Shown here: one piece after another, positions 25,001-37,099 of the stretch
How the letters are laid out: each line of letters opens with the position of its first letter
How positions within the stretch are numbered: position 1 is the first letter of the stretch
Source: Physcomitrium patens
Taxonomy: Eukaryota > Streptophyta > Bryopsida > Funariales > Funariaceae
Direction: 5' to 3'
DNA length: 64,000 nucleotides
Assembly (NCBI RefSeq): GCF_000002425.4
Contig: NC_037257.1
Location: 11,470,627 to 11,534,626, forward strand
The notes under the pieces: model-generated
Database searches by the model: none
Told to the model about the DNA's origin: nothing
Seen by the model: only the letters and a program-made list of their open reading frames with translations
Translations under genes and position numbers: made by a program

Positions 25001-25450
25001 TGGCCCTTCTTTTGTTGCATGCATGAAAGCTCTTGCACTTATAATATAGATTTCAATGTACTAGGCTTATCTATTTCTACTTCACTATCAAAATTTTGGA
25101 TTAAATTATAAAAAAAATTAAGATTATAAATAATTCAATCTATTTGAAGATTATATTTTTTTAACCACAGTAATCCTAAAATAATTAGATTATAAAAAAA
25201 TCTTATTATATTAAATATTATTACACTATTATAATCTTTAATTATTATATCTAAAGGAATAGTCTCATGAGTAACATCTCTAGGAGACAACAAACAACCA
25301 TCTATAACTTCTACATGTACATGTTTAATTTTCTTGTTTAATAATATTTCTTATTTCTTGACAAAATCTTTATTTATAAATTAAGCCAAGGCTTTTGAAT
25401 CTAATAATATAAAATCTTTGATTTTAAGGTTTTAATTATACATCTATTGT
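22100..25450 (-). pseudogene. pol of element A
   Basis: Minus strand, 5' to 3'. Protease remnant near 25390-25412 reads LLDSKA, with the DSG motif damaged. Reverse transcriptase at 24514-24705 shows KKKDGSYWICIDY, NKITIKN and INLRGAYNLVHI. The catalytic box at 24367-24378 reads YLDN where YLDD is expected. RNase H at 23773-24006 includes LSQMRADDKLHLIDFYSKK and KIHDKELFAIVD. Integrase follows, with the third catalytic position at 22783-22785 coding Lys where Glu is expected, between T and a stop. A chromodomain remnant near 22100-22205 reads NRLEYLVH with RYDIN after it. There are many stops and frame changes. The normal role is reverse transcription and targeted integration; none of this can work as it stands. 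Confidence 0.85.
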
Positions 25451-26530
25451 AAAATAAGGTGAGGGATTTGAGAAAAGAATAAGACTTTAATTAAATTTTG
25501 TATATGATTTTAAATGGACGGTTCCTATTGTAGCTAGAGAAACTTATTTTCTGATACATTGGCTTCTTTATCAATTGTGCTCTTTATTTTGAGATTGTGT
25601 TGTTTCTTTGAATAATGTTGAGTAGTAAGTTTAGCTTCTCTATAATATAAGTACAAATCCTCTTATTGAAATCTAGTATTCTTTTAGTCAATGTTGGATT
25701 TAAAACATATCATATTAATTTGTATTGGTTTTAGCCTTGATAAACAAGTTTTTGAAAAGTTGGAAATTACTACCATTACTTGACTTGTTCTATTCTAATC
25801 AAGTCTTTTTTCTTCATACCTTTCAAATAATCAATTATTGAATGTAATGCCTTGAGCAATGAATTATTTGAAAGTTTTTATTTTTGATATTGTCAATAAT
25901 AAATCTTTGATGTTATCCTTCAACACATATCAAAATTGATTGATGAGAGCTTTTTTATTTCAATCCATGTTGAAAGTAAGGTTTTGGAATTTAGTAGCAT
26001 ATATGGTAGGTGATTGTGATCTTTTTTGTAAAGATAAGAATTTGGTCTTTGCTATACTTTTTTAATCACTTTTTTAAAATATAGTTATAAACTTTTTTAA
26101 GAATGAATTAAAATTTTAAAGGAGTCATGAATCCTTTTCCATCAAAGTTACAAACTAAGAGAGAATACTTTTAAATAGAAGTACACATATAAATCCAACT
26201 TGAATAAATCCATGAGATTATTAGAAGGGATGCAACTTTAGATAGAACCTGGCTTGTTGCAAAAATCCTCAAAATTTTGATCTTATTCCATTAAATTTCT
26301 TGAGCATACTAATCCTTATCCTTGTTATACTTATAAAAGTAAAATTTCATGAATTTAGTTATAAGGTTGATTTACTTTCTTTTTTTAATTGTACAACTTT
26401 TTGATATAGATTCTAAACTTCTTCTATAGGCATAGATAATATTTCTATAGTTGGTGCTCATGATGTATGAAAATTCTATCATAAGAATATTAACAAGTTC
26501 TTGAAGATCAACAATAATTGTATATCTATT
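25451..26530 (-). pseudogene. gag of element A
   Basis: Minus-strand gag remnant. The zinc-knuckle position at 25612-25653 reads Y-L-Y-Y-R-E-A-K-L-T-T-Q-H-Y, so all four CCHC ligands are gone; three are Tyr, as expected from TGT-to-TAT changes. Frames are broken throughout. It is followed upstream by about 280 bp of leader and the 5' LTR. Confidence 0.65.
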
Positions 26531-26814
26531 CTCACTTCTACTAAGTGTAGCATCTATGATGTTTTTTTTTTTTTTTTTTCAAATATCTTAACAAATCAAT
26601 AAGTCAAATTAAAAGAAGATAATCTAAAACCTCTAATATCAAATAAAAATTTCTACAAAGAATAATAATCGGATTTTTTAAAGAAAGTTATCAATGTTAG
26701 AAAACTAAATAATTTATTTAAATATAAGTAATTCAAAACCTTTAAAACATAATAATAGAAGTGAGATAATCTACTCACTTCTAAAAAAAGACAAGAACAA
26801 TGAGTTAATACTCT

Positions 26815-27390
26815 TATCAAACTATTAAGATGTCAAAGACAAGAACTCAATGAAAGCAAATAAACAAGTCAAACTCTCTCAAAGAAATATGACAAAATAG
26901 AAATAGAGAAGTATGTATATTAAAAAGAAAACTAGAATGGCTATTGCCAAATGACAAGGAAATTAGAGACTCTTGAAACTAGACTTGAAACAAGAAAGAA
27001 ATTGATAAGAGTAAAGAAGGCTTTATTCTTGCCTCTATATACACTATCTACTTAGGATCTATGTGGTAATGTTCTATAGAACCTCCAAAAACATGTTGAC
27101 TTTGCATGACATGTATCTTAACTTTCAAAGCAAGTTTTCTATATGGATGCCACATAATTAGCTTGTTCTATAAGCTACCAACACATTTGACATGTGATTA
27201 GCTTGTTAACTAAGTTTCTAAGTTTTTAATCAACTACAAATACATATAAAGTCAAAACAATGTCTAAAAAGCTTCTAAAAAGCTTCTTTAGAAGGTATTA
27301 TGAAATTAATCTATTTTTATTTACTTTTATGTATTCATATTACTTAGATAATAATTAAAAATATATATATATGTATATATATATATATTA
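26815..27390 (-). repeat. Family-1 LTR shared by elements A and B
   Basis: A minus-orientation LTR that serves as the 5' LTR of A and lies where the 3' LTR of B would be. The sequence on its right (27400-28135) matches the 3' internal end of A at 21490-22235. A short TA-rich run (27359-27388) lies at its U3 end. Confidence 0.75.
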
Positions 27391-28140
27391 CTCCTTTTAG
27401 GAATGAGTTTCATGAGTAGTAGTAATCACATATTGAAGAAGTCTAAGATGTGGTAAATTATATTTGCTATGTACTCTGATTTTTTTTTCTTTCAAAGATA
27501 CTTGATAGATCTTTTCATTCCAAGGTAGGAAGACCACCTTGTTATTTGATCAATGTTGAAACCTTCATAACTTCCTTCAAATAAAACATTTGTAACACCA
27601 TTATGAGTTGTTCCTACCTCCAATAAAATCACCAAACATTGAGAGTTTTTTCTTAGGTTGTGATACCAAATGCATTATATCTTGCTATCTATTCAAGGTA
27701 AAACTTGTTATTCTTAAAGGTCTTCATTTCCATTACATCATCTTGAAGGTTGTTATAAACACATTGTCTCATCCGATAAGTCAACAAATGATGGTTCTTG
27801 AGTTGAATCTTTTGGTTGTTGGTTCTCCATCTTTTTAATGCTATAATTATATAAAAAACTACAAATAAAGATAGAAGTAGAATGCAATCTTTTCTAAATT
27901 ATGTTTCTTTAATAGCAAAGGTTTCTTATTCTTTATCTTAATTTTGATGGATGTTGTTGAAAAAAAGCTTTGACCTTCTTTGCTGCATTCATAAGATTTT
28001 TTGTTGGCTCCCATGTACATTTGATAATATCATATCTATGCAAATGTATAAGATATTCTAACCTATGTCAATGCTTTTTTATATCTAAGCCTTCTTTTAC
28101 CTTGCATACTTGATTATTATCCACTTTTATAGGAGGCGGT

Positions 28141-29481
28141 ATCGTATGGCATGATTTGCTATCTAGGAATACATTAGATATCTAGCTATAGAGAGTTTAG
28201 CTTAAACCCTTATAAGAATCTTTTTTTAGCTTCCAAAAATCCTTTGATTTGCATAAAACTCAAAATATAAAAAAATCCCTTCAAAACATATTTTTCCTAT
28301 AAAGGACTTTCTCTTTCTAAACTTTAGAAATTCATAACTCTTGATCTAGCCATTCAGTTTGTCTTAAATTTATAGGATAGGTAGAAATCACCCTTAACTT
28401 TTACCACAAAAAAACCAACTGCAAATTCACTCTCAATCTTCTAGCATCTAAGAAAACCTAGCAAATGCTCTAAATCCTAATTTACAAGCATCTAAGCACT
28501 ATTTTCTTAATATCTCAAGAATCCAATACTCAAATATCATCAAACTTATGTATAAAGTTTATTAACATGAATTTACACATTCCTTGAAATTTTGAGCCAA
28601 AACCTTATCAAATTACTCAAGTTATAGCTCAAGACACAACCACTAGTAAATTGGGTCACTTACTACCCTTAGATTGCATGTGTTGACTTCAAAATCCAAT
28701 AACTCCTTTATCTTAACTTAGAATCCAATAAGCAATAAGCAAAAAGTATAGCCGCAAAAGTGTTCTCTTCAGTCACGGTTGCCGATCCTCAATTGCCTTC
28801 TGTACGCATGCGTTATGCCAAAAAGAGTGACAGTAGCTCCCAAATCAACACCTTAACTTTGAGTGCCTATATCTCCTTCATATAAACTCCAAATCATAGA
28901 AGATTTGTACCAAAACCATATTCAAAAATATAAACTTGCTGATCCTAGCCTTCAAAGCTCAAATGGGCCCGAAATACTAACCCTAATTTCTAATATGGCC
29001 TTAGGTAGCCTCCTCAAAGCCTATTGGTTATAATTTGGTTATAATTTTTGACCAATAGGAATAGAGATTTTTATCATTCATCTCCATTCATCTATATTGG
29101 TGCCTTAATTACTTCCTTTGCTACCAAAATCCTTCTTCAATCCTTTTTTTTATAAGATTTATATAATTTATGCTCTAAACACCAAATTAAAGAATCAAAA
29201 ATAAGTTTTTAAAGGTCACCAATGTCTAACAAAGGTGACTCTAAATATTTAGAAGTTACTGTCAACCAAAACCAATCTTAAAAGCCACTATCAAAAGAAA
29301 TTAAAGTTATAAAAATTCTATAGTAATCTTTTTAAACAACCTCTTCTCAAAGTAATAATCAAATTATATTCTACAACCAACTAAAATCTACTAACATGGC
29401 TTTGACCATGTTATTTAATAAATTATATATTAAGTATATAATTATATTATTTTCATATAGTAGCCGAACTACAACACGACA
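28141..29481 (-). repeat. Nested solo LTR, family 2
   Basis: A 1341-bp insertion in the integrase/chromodomain region of element B. It is flanked by a five-base direct repeat GCGGT (28136-28140 and 29482-29486), the target-site duplication expected for gypsy elements. The right end is CACGACA, matching the family-2 ends. It has no internal region, so it is a solo LTR. It lacks the AAATCCTAAATC array of the 2-kb copy, so it is a divergent subfamily. Confidence 0.75.
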
Positions 29482-31161
29482 GCGGTGATATTTGTCTTTT
29501 TTTTGAAATATTCATTATCTTATATAGCTCTAAAAGAGACACATGAAATATGGAATGGATTTTCATAAATTTTAGTAGATGTAATTAATAAGCAATTCGA
29601 TTGACTTATTCACAAATAGAAAATGGTCCAAATCTACAATAATTCAACTTGTCACAAGGATGAATAGTTTTAATATTACAACAAAGTAACCATATCTTAT
29701 CACCAATGTAGAAATGAGGTTGTTCCTTGCAATAAGCATTTGTGTTGTTCTTGAGCCTTTTTTAATTGGATCTTTATTATTGTATGTAGCTCAAATAAAT
29801 AATTTGTCAAATCTTTCGCCACAAGATTATCAACTTTTGAAAAGTCAAAAGCATCAAGTCATAGATGATAATCCTAATTAGCAAAAAAAAATGTTTGTTG
29901 CATAGAAAAATATATTATATTATTATAAGAAAATTCTACCAATGGCAAAAAAAATGTGCAATCATCTTATTGGCAATTGATGGTATATCTCAAATACTGC
30001 TTTAAAACTTGATTTACATGCTTTATTTATCTATTAGTTTAAGAAAAAAAGCCAAATATAGTTTTATATCTATTTTTAGAATTTTAAAAAGTATTTTCTA
30101 AAATCTTGATACAAACTAAGTTTTGTTATATAATATAATATCTTTATAAGCGATTGATATTATGAAAGAAAAGCTTAGTTATTTCTTTATCTATGATAGC
30201 TTTTGAACATGATACAAAATATTCCATCTTGGTGAAATAATCTATTATCACAAATATAAAGTCATAAAAAAGTGAGATTAAAAGCTCTGTAATAAAATCT
30301 ATAGAAACAGAAGACTATAATTGTTCTAGAATGAATTAAGGTTAAAAAAGTCTATAGGGTCAATAAGAAAGAATTTTTGACCTTAAACAAATGTCATATG
30401 ATTGAACAAAGTCTTTCACTACCTTCTACATTTGTAGCCACCAAAAATTTCTCAATATTAGTACCAAAGTCTTATTGTATTCAAAATGTTTGGTCGCTGG
30501 AAAGTCATGTTTGGTCGCTTGAAAAATTTGTAAACATGCTTATTCTTTAAGAATGTATAAGCATCCTTCAAAATAAAGTAGGTTTTTTTTTTTTTAATTC
30601 AAACTTAGAGGCATCATGAAATTTAAAAGAAAGATTCTTGATATCATAAACAAGAGGTCTAGAAGACATACTTGATTGAATTTAATTGACAAGGGTTTAA
30701 TCAATAGTCAATGTTGATTTTATTACTCAGAGATGAAAATAATTTAGCTTCAAGAGAATTATTCTTTGTTAATCAAAAGATGCATTTCTTTCTTTTGATG
30801 TAAGATAAGAACATCTAAAAAGGACATCTGACAAACCTTATTGTTTTTTGAGTTGATAAGTAATCTTAAAATCAAATCTTAATAAAGATATGCTTTAACA
30901 AGCTTGGTGATGATTCAAAACATGTGATCATATAAAATAGTCAAGATTCTTATAATTGATATAAATAATGATTGGATTAGAAGCACCTTCTAGTTAATTG
31001 TGGCATTTTTAAAATAAATCCATAATTACAAGAAGTTCTTTATTGTGAAACTTGTAGTTGATTTTGGCTATCAAAAATTTTCTTGAATGAAAAGCTATTA
31101 AATAAATTTTATTATTTGTTCTTATTTGTCATTATATGGCACCTAAAGCAAAGTCCAATGC

Positions 31162-31609
31162 GTTGTTGTATTATATGAAGTATTGCTTGAGAGTGCATTA
31201 GATACCTAATTATGAAAGATAGAATGGAAATTATAATAAAAAAATCTTAATTCTAATAGAATATTAAATAAATTCTAATTAAACCTTAACAATACTAAAC
31301 AAGTTTTAATCAAATTCAAAAAAAACCTTAAAGAAATTACAAAAGAAACAATAAAAAAATCTTAAAATAATTGAAAGAAAATCCACAATAAATCTTAAAA
31401 GAATCCTTAAGTAGTCCTAAAAAATATTAAAATAATAAAAATATATCTTAAATAAATCTTAATCAAGTTTTAATTTAACTCTAGTTGAAATCCTAATGGA
31501 CTTTAATCAAATCCTAATCAAATCTTAAATCCTAAATCAAACCTTAACCAAATCCTAAATCCTTAATCAAAGGGAAGCTTTCACCTATTAGCCGTGTTAT
31601 ATCACTACA
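31162..31609 (-). repeat. Nested family-2 LTR, internally deleted
   Basis: An insertion in the RNase H region of element B. It starts TGTTGTATTATATG and shares the CTTGCTTGAGA-like and TACCTA blocks and the AAATCCTAAATC repeat with the copy at 1988-3143. It ends AGCCGTG...CACTACA. It is only about 450 bp, so roughly 700 bp of the LTR is missing. Confidence 0.65.
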
Positions 31610-31748
31610 ATATTTTTTTCATAAAAAATGGCTTAAAAAAGTCAATACAATACAAGATTGGTGTAAAAATAAAGTTATCTTCAAAGCTTCAAATGCTACT
31701 TCTACTTCTTGATTCAATTTAAGTTTGTCTTTATAAATCAAATATGAC

Positions 31749-33591
31749 TAAGAGATCATTTATGATTTAGAAATGTTGTCTATTTTCTTAATTGATGAAG
31801 AATTTGATGAAATATTTGAAAAAAAATACTAAGAGATGAAAAACTTGTTTGATGACAGCTTCTTTAAGTTTGATGCACAAGAACTTAAGGTAATTCATGG
31901 CACAATCAACAATATTTATTACTTGTTCATTTGAAACATTATATTTAAATCAATTGATTTGATTATGAATTATTTTATATTTGAGGTTGATACTATATTT
32001 TATCAAACCACAAAAATATCAAAGAAGAGCTTTCAAATGGTGCTTTTAGCCATCAAAGTTTATTCCATTTTCAAAAATAAGAGTTTTTGCTCTCATGAAG
32101 AACCATTTAGTCTATTAGGATTCAAGGATTGCATTGGACTTATTAATAAGATACAAATTTTCTTCAGCTAGTATCTAAAGAATAACAGCAACATATTTTT
32201 TGATAAAGTAAAAAAATATTCTATTAATACCCATATTATTTATGATCATGATTGCTATATCATTGGATAAAGCATGGACCAGCTTAGATTTTGTACAAAC
32301 AAAATAACATTTAAGAAGATGGATATATTCAAAAACTCCAAAAAAATACTTTGATAATAGATAGTACTTGTTGGCAAACTTGGCATACAACTTGAGCAAG
32401 AAGGTAATTTCTAGTTATAAGTCTCTAACTATTGAAAAATTAATAAACAAGAAGTTTAATTATTATTTAGCTAAAGTGTGGATTACAAATAAATATTATA
32501 TTTAGATTCTAAAAAATAAGTAGGCTTTGTTCAAAGAAATCTATACTCAAATTATTTAAACAACAAATATAAAGTTTATTGTCAATTAGATTTTTGCATG
32601 TTTTATTTTGCATAATATGCTAGCTGATTTGAGCAATGTATGGACCACTAAATTCACAAAGACTAGTTGATAGCCATCAAAGAATTCTTATGTTATATTG
32701 GAAGTGGTGATTCTTTGTAGAGAAATTTTTTGAGATATAGCCATTGCATACAATTATATACTAGATATTTTATCAATGTATGATTTAGACTAGTTTATTG
32801 CAAGATAATTTAAGATTTAGAATCTTTAGCTATTAAGGTTGTAAATACATGGTATTTTATGTATATTGCATAAATGAAAAAATATATATATATATATATA
32901 TATATATTTATTTCTCAATGCAATTTTTCTTGTCTTTATATTGTTATTTAATGCATTATGTAATTTTGAGGCCTCCAAAATTGTAGAAAATAGAATACAT
33001 TAGAAAAGAAAAGAATGAGCAACTAGAATTTGATTCGTCCTATATTGCCAGTATATTTCATACATACATATAATAATATTCTATATTGGAGTTAATTAAT
33101 GTATGAAATGACAAAGGTTTAGGATGTTGGAAGAAGTGATTTATTGGTGATTAGTAATTTTAATATGAAAGAAGTATTAATCATGAGCTAAAATTATGGG
33201 ATGTAGTGTTGTGAGATTTATGATTCATAAGGTATTTGAGAGATTATATCAACACCTCTCTTTTCTTTTAATTGAACATTTCTTTATATTACCAAGTATT
33301 GTTTATTATGCTGAAGTATTGTGTTGATTAGCAAACATAGAGATTGTAGAGTGCCTTAAAAGAATTATAGAAGAACTATCACTGATAAGAACTTATTCTA
33401 TATTTTACTTGTATAATTTAGTTTTGATAGTAATTAAAAAATTGATAAGTGACTTTTGATACTATTAGAGCTGATTTTGCTCATCATATGGCTTTAATCT
33501 ATTATTTTTTATTAAACTTGTGACGTAATGTCTCTAAGCACATTTTCTTGTCTTATAGATTCTATACAATATTAGAAACTAGGTGTTGCAA
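31749..33591. other. Unrecognised block between elements B and C
   Basis: Sequence unlike either retroelement family. A plus-strand frame near 31959-32171, readable somewhat further on both sides with stops, has a coding-like composition (KKSFQMVLLAIKVYS, EEPFSLLGFKDCIGL). I do not recognise it. A (TA)n run lies at 32882-32908. A stretch near 33535-33580 resembles 42592-42680, on the other side of element C. Confidence 0.35.
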
Positions 33592-33897
33592 ACATATGTA
33601 TATACTCCAATAATTACCTATATAATTAGGTAGAAATAAGTAAAAGTAGATTAATTTCATAATACTTCATAAAGAAGCTTCTTAAAAGCTTTATAGATGT
33701 GATTTTGACTTTATATGTGTTGTAGTTGATTGATGGATTAGAAACTTGATCAACAAATTAAACACGTGTCACACATGTTGGTAGCTTGTATAACAAGATA
33801 ATTATGTGGCACACATATAGAAAACTTGCCTTGCAAGGTAAGATATATGTTTTGCAAAGTCAACATGCATTGGAAGTCTAATAGAACATTGCCACGT

Positions 33898-35520
33898 TAT
33901 CATGATGTAAATACATTCATGTATAGAAACCTTGCTTGACTTACTTTTCTTTGAATTTTTATTAAGTTATTTATTTTTTATTTTTACTAATCTAGTTTTT
34001 ATATAGTTTTAAGAAAATTTTATCACTTTTTATTTTTTTCTTTTCTAAAATTTTGGCTAAATTTTATTTTATCTTTAACCTTAACTTTATCTTTGGTTTA
34101 GCCTTGAAAAATTCTTTTATTCCTTTTACTTACTTTCTAATCTTTGATTTTAGTAAATTCTGAGTTATATTTATAGATGTAAGAAGAATTTTAACTTTGA
34201 GGTTGTATTTAAGTTTTATTAAGAATAAATGGAAGTTTGGATAGCCTTAGTTAGTTGCCATTAATAGTACTAACTTGAAGGATTAGATTTGGTGTTTGTT
34301 TAACTTTAAACTATTAGTTTTTGACTTGGACTTTGAAGACCTTGGCTCCGACTTCTTTGGTAAGCTTGGAGTTAAGGAAGAGTACTTTTTTGGCAAGTAG
34401 AGAAGAAGTATTCAAAAAGAAGAGCTTCTTGACATGAATTTAGGTGAAAAAAAGCATGAATTGGAACTAAGATGAGATAGTTATGCTTGTTTAAACTTAG
34501 GCTACTAATTTGATACCTATTGTCACTTTTCTATGCATATTAGGAGTTTTAAGATTCTAGCAAGAAATTGGGGAATTGGATTAAAAACTAGACTTTAAGT
34601 TAAACATTTTATGTCTAAAGATTGATAGAATTGAGTCTAAAATGGATGAGATATGGTTGGTTAAAACTAGCAAACTAAAATTAGGATTTTGAAGAAATTA
34701 AAGAAATAGAGGGTTTTACTTTGAAGTTAGAAATTGAGCTTTAAGATGAATTCGAAGCTCATTTTTTGCGTACATATCACTTATGATATAAAGAGCCTAT
34801 GTCCAAAATCTCATGTCAATTGAAACTCTCACTTGAGAGAAATGGTGAAATTTGTTCTTACATGTCTAAGGTTTTGACTTCCAAAGGTACCTACTACGGT
34901 TTTGGTGATATCAGACGATCCGTAATAAATTTTCAGCTAAGAATTTGTGTGATAATAATCAAAGGTGTAAGTTTTGTACTTTCAAATTTTGAGCTTATTT
35001 GAATGGCTAGATCTTAGAATATGAACTTTTAAGTTTCCGGTTTGGTTTTGACTTACAAAAGTATCTGCTAAGATTTTGGTGATATTAAACGATTGGTAAT
35101 AAATTTTTAGCTGAATTTTTTTGTAATAATGATTAAAGATGTAAACTTTGTACTTCCAAATTTTGAGCTTATTTGAATAGTTCGATCTTGGGATATGAAT
35201 TTTCAAGTTTCCAATTTGGTTTTAACTTTCAAAAGTACCTTCTAAGGTTTTGGTTATATCAGACGATTGACAACAAATTTGTAGCCAAGAATTTGTGTGA
35301 TAATGATTAAAGGTGTAAATTCCATATTTCTAAATTTTAAGCTTATTTGAATGGCTAGATCTTGGAATATGAATTTTCAAGCTTCAAGTTTGTTGGTTTA
35401 TTACAAACATAGTTTTATAAATATTCAAAGGGAAAATTAAGAAGGTTTTGTGCATATTGGATCCAACATGAATACAAAGAAGGACCTTGCATCTATCCAA
35501 AGTAGACTCTTGCTACGACG
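33898..35520 (+). repeat. Nested family-2 LTR inside the 5' LTR of element C
   Basis: Family-1 LTR sequence stops at GCCACGT (33897) and resumes at ACATAACT (35521). The inserted 1.6 kb starts TATCATGATGTAA and ends CTACGACG, matching family-2 LTR ends in plus orientation. It carries a tandem array (34871-35392) not seen in the other copies. Target-site repeats are too decayed to be certain. Confidence 0.6.
34871..35392 (+). repeat. 174-bp tandem repeat, three copies
   Basis: Three head-to-tail units start at 34871, 35045 and 35219, each 174 bp apart. Each opens with GTTTTGACTT or GTTTTAACTT and contains GGTTTTGGT(G/T)ATATCA-like, AATTTGTGTGATAAT and TTTTGAGCTTATTTGAAT blocks. Units differ mainly by transitions. 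Confidence 0.85.
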
Positions 35521-36004
35521 ACATAACTTCTAGTTAAATAGTATATGTAGAGGCAAGAGTGAAGCCTTCCTTATTCCTATCAATGCCTTTCTTAGTCTTA
35601 GTCTTGTTTTAAGACTTTTTAATCTTCTTGTCTTTGGCAATATCCATTTTAATTCAATACATTACTATCTTTGAATAATTTTTTAGTCTTTTTGAGTTAA
35701 ATAAGAGTGTATTAAAATTTATTTTCTTTGAAATTAATGTCCTTGACAATTTAACAAGAATGCTAACTTATTATTTTGTCTTGTTTTAGAAGTAAATAGA
35801 TTACTTTATTTCTATTGTTATATTTGAAGGTTTTAGAGTATCCATCTTCAAAAAAAATAACTTAATTTTTTAACATTGATTTTTTTCTTAAAGAGAGTTA
35901 ATTATCTCTCTTTGTGGAAATTATCATTTGATATTAGAGATTGTGGATTATTTTCCTCTAGTTTAATTTTTTGAATTTGTTTGAATTATCTATAGAAAAA
36001 AATT

Positions 36005-37080
36005 ATGGATACTATTCTTGGTACAAGTGAGAATAGATTTGTAATTATTACAAATCTTTACAAGCTTATCAATTCTTAAGATAAAAATCTCACATATTTT
36101 TATTGTAAATCATGGAGGTACTATTCCTATATCTATAGAAGAAGTTAATAATAAAATTTAAAGTTTGCACTAAAAAGTTATATAATTAAGAAAAACAAGT
36201 AAATCAAGTTTACGATTGAATCCAAGGAATTTTGATATTATAAATATAAAAAATACAAAGATAAGTATGCTCATAAAATTGATAGAACAAGATCAAAGTT
36301 TTGAGGGTTTTTATAATAAGTAAAGGTCTATCTAAGATTATATCCTTCTCAATATTCTAATAAATTTATTCAAGTTTGATTCATAGAAGCACTTCTCTTT
36401 AGAAATATTTTTTCTTAGTTTACACTTTTAATAGAAAAAAATTCATAACTATTCTATGATTTGAAATTATTCTTTGAAGTGTTTACAACTCCAATTAGAG
36501 AAATTGATCAAAAAAAGATAGCACAGACCAAACTTGTATTTCTATAATAAAGATCATATTTAACGACTATATATGTTGCTGAATTCTAAAATCTTACTTG
36601 CAATGTAGATTGAATTGACAAATTCTTTATCAATCAATTTTATTAAGAATTGAAAGATAATATCAAAGATTTATTATTGACAATGGCAAGAGTAGATTCA
36701 TTAGAGTAATTTATTACTCAAGTCATTGCATATGATAATTAATTCTTTAAAAAATGCTAAGAACAAAGATTTGATTAGAGAGGTATAAGTTAAGCCATGG
36801 CGATATCTTCTAAGTTTACAAAAGCTTACCTGTCTAAGCCAAAGCTTATGCAAATTGACACAATACATTTTAAACTTCTTATTGAACAAAAAAAAAACAT
36901 ATTGTTATGAAGAATGTTTGTACTTATATTATAGAGAATCCAAGTACATTGTTCAACATTATCTAAAAAAACAATGCAATTACAAAAATAGGAGTATGAT
37001 TGCCAAAGAAGACAATGTATTAAAAAATAAGTTTCTCTGGCTATAATAGAGATTGTATAGTTGGAATTTTGCATAATACC
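36005..37080 (+). pseudogene. gag of element C
   Basis: Starts ATGGATACTATTCTTGG at 36005 and is soon stopped. Most of the frame is recognisable only by comparison with the copy at 46.5 kb. The zinc-knuckle position at 36921-36962 reads Y-L-Y-Y-R-E-S-K-Y-I-V-Q-H-Y: all four metal ligands have become Tyr, while the 47.4-kb copy keeps the first Cys. The lysine-rich tail (KKQCNYKNRSM) follows. Confidence 0.7.
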
Positions 37081-37099
37081 TAATAAAGATCCTATTCTT

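Larger units (their letters stand above)
20951..27390 (-). mobile_element. Family-1 chromovirus A (Ty3/gypsy), decayed
   Basis: An LTR retrotransposon on the minus strand. LTRs are at about 26815-27390 (5') and 20951-21478 (3'). Internal order from the 5' side is gag, zinc knuckle, protease, reverse transcriptase, RNase H, integrase, chromodomain, which is the Ty3/gypsy order. The chromodomain C-terminal to integrase marks it as a chromovirus, a lineage known in mosses and other plants. Every domain carries stops or frameshifts, so it is not autonomous. Its 5' LTR is directly followed by the 3' internal part of a second copy (element B). Confidence 0.9.
27391..31748 (-). mobile_element. Family-1 chromovirus B, truncated
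   Basis: The 3' half of a second minus-strand copy: untranslated end and chromodomain linker (27400-28135, 29487 on), integrase (about 29690-30850) and the start of RNase H (31000-31160 and 31610-31748). It parallels element A closely. Two family-2 LTRs interrupt it (28141-29481 and 31162-31609). It ends abruptly near 31748 inside RNase H, with no reverse transcriptase. The integrase third catalytic position at 30021-30023 codes Lys, in the context I-K-H-V-N-Q-V-L. Stops are frequent. Confidence 0.8.

Noticed and set aside
34871..35392. CRISPR-like array
   Set aside because: The repeats are 174-bp direct tandem units with no spacers, inside an LTR in a plant-type genome.
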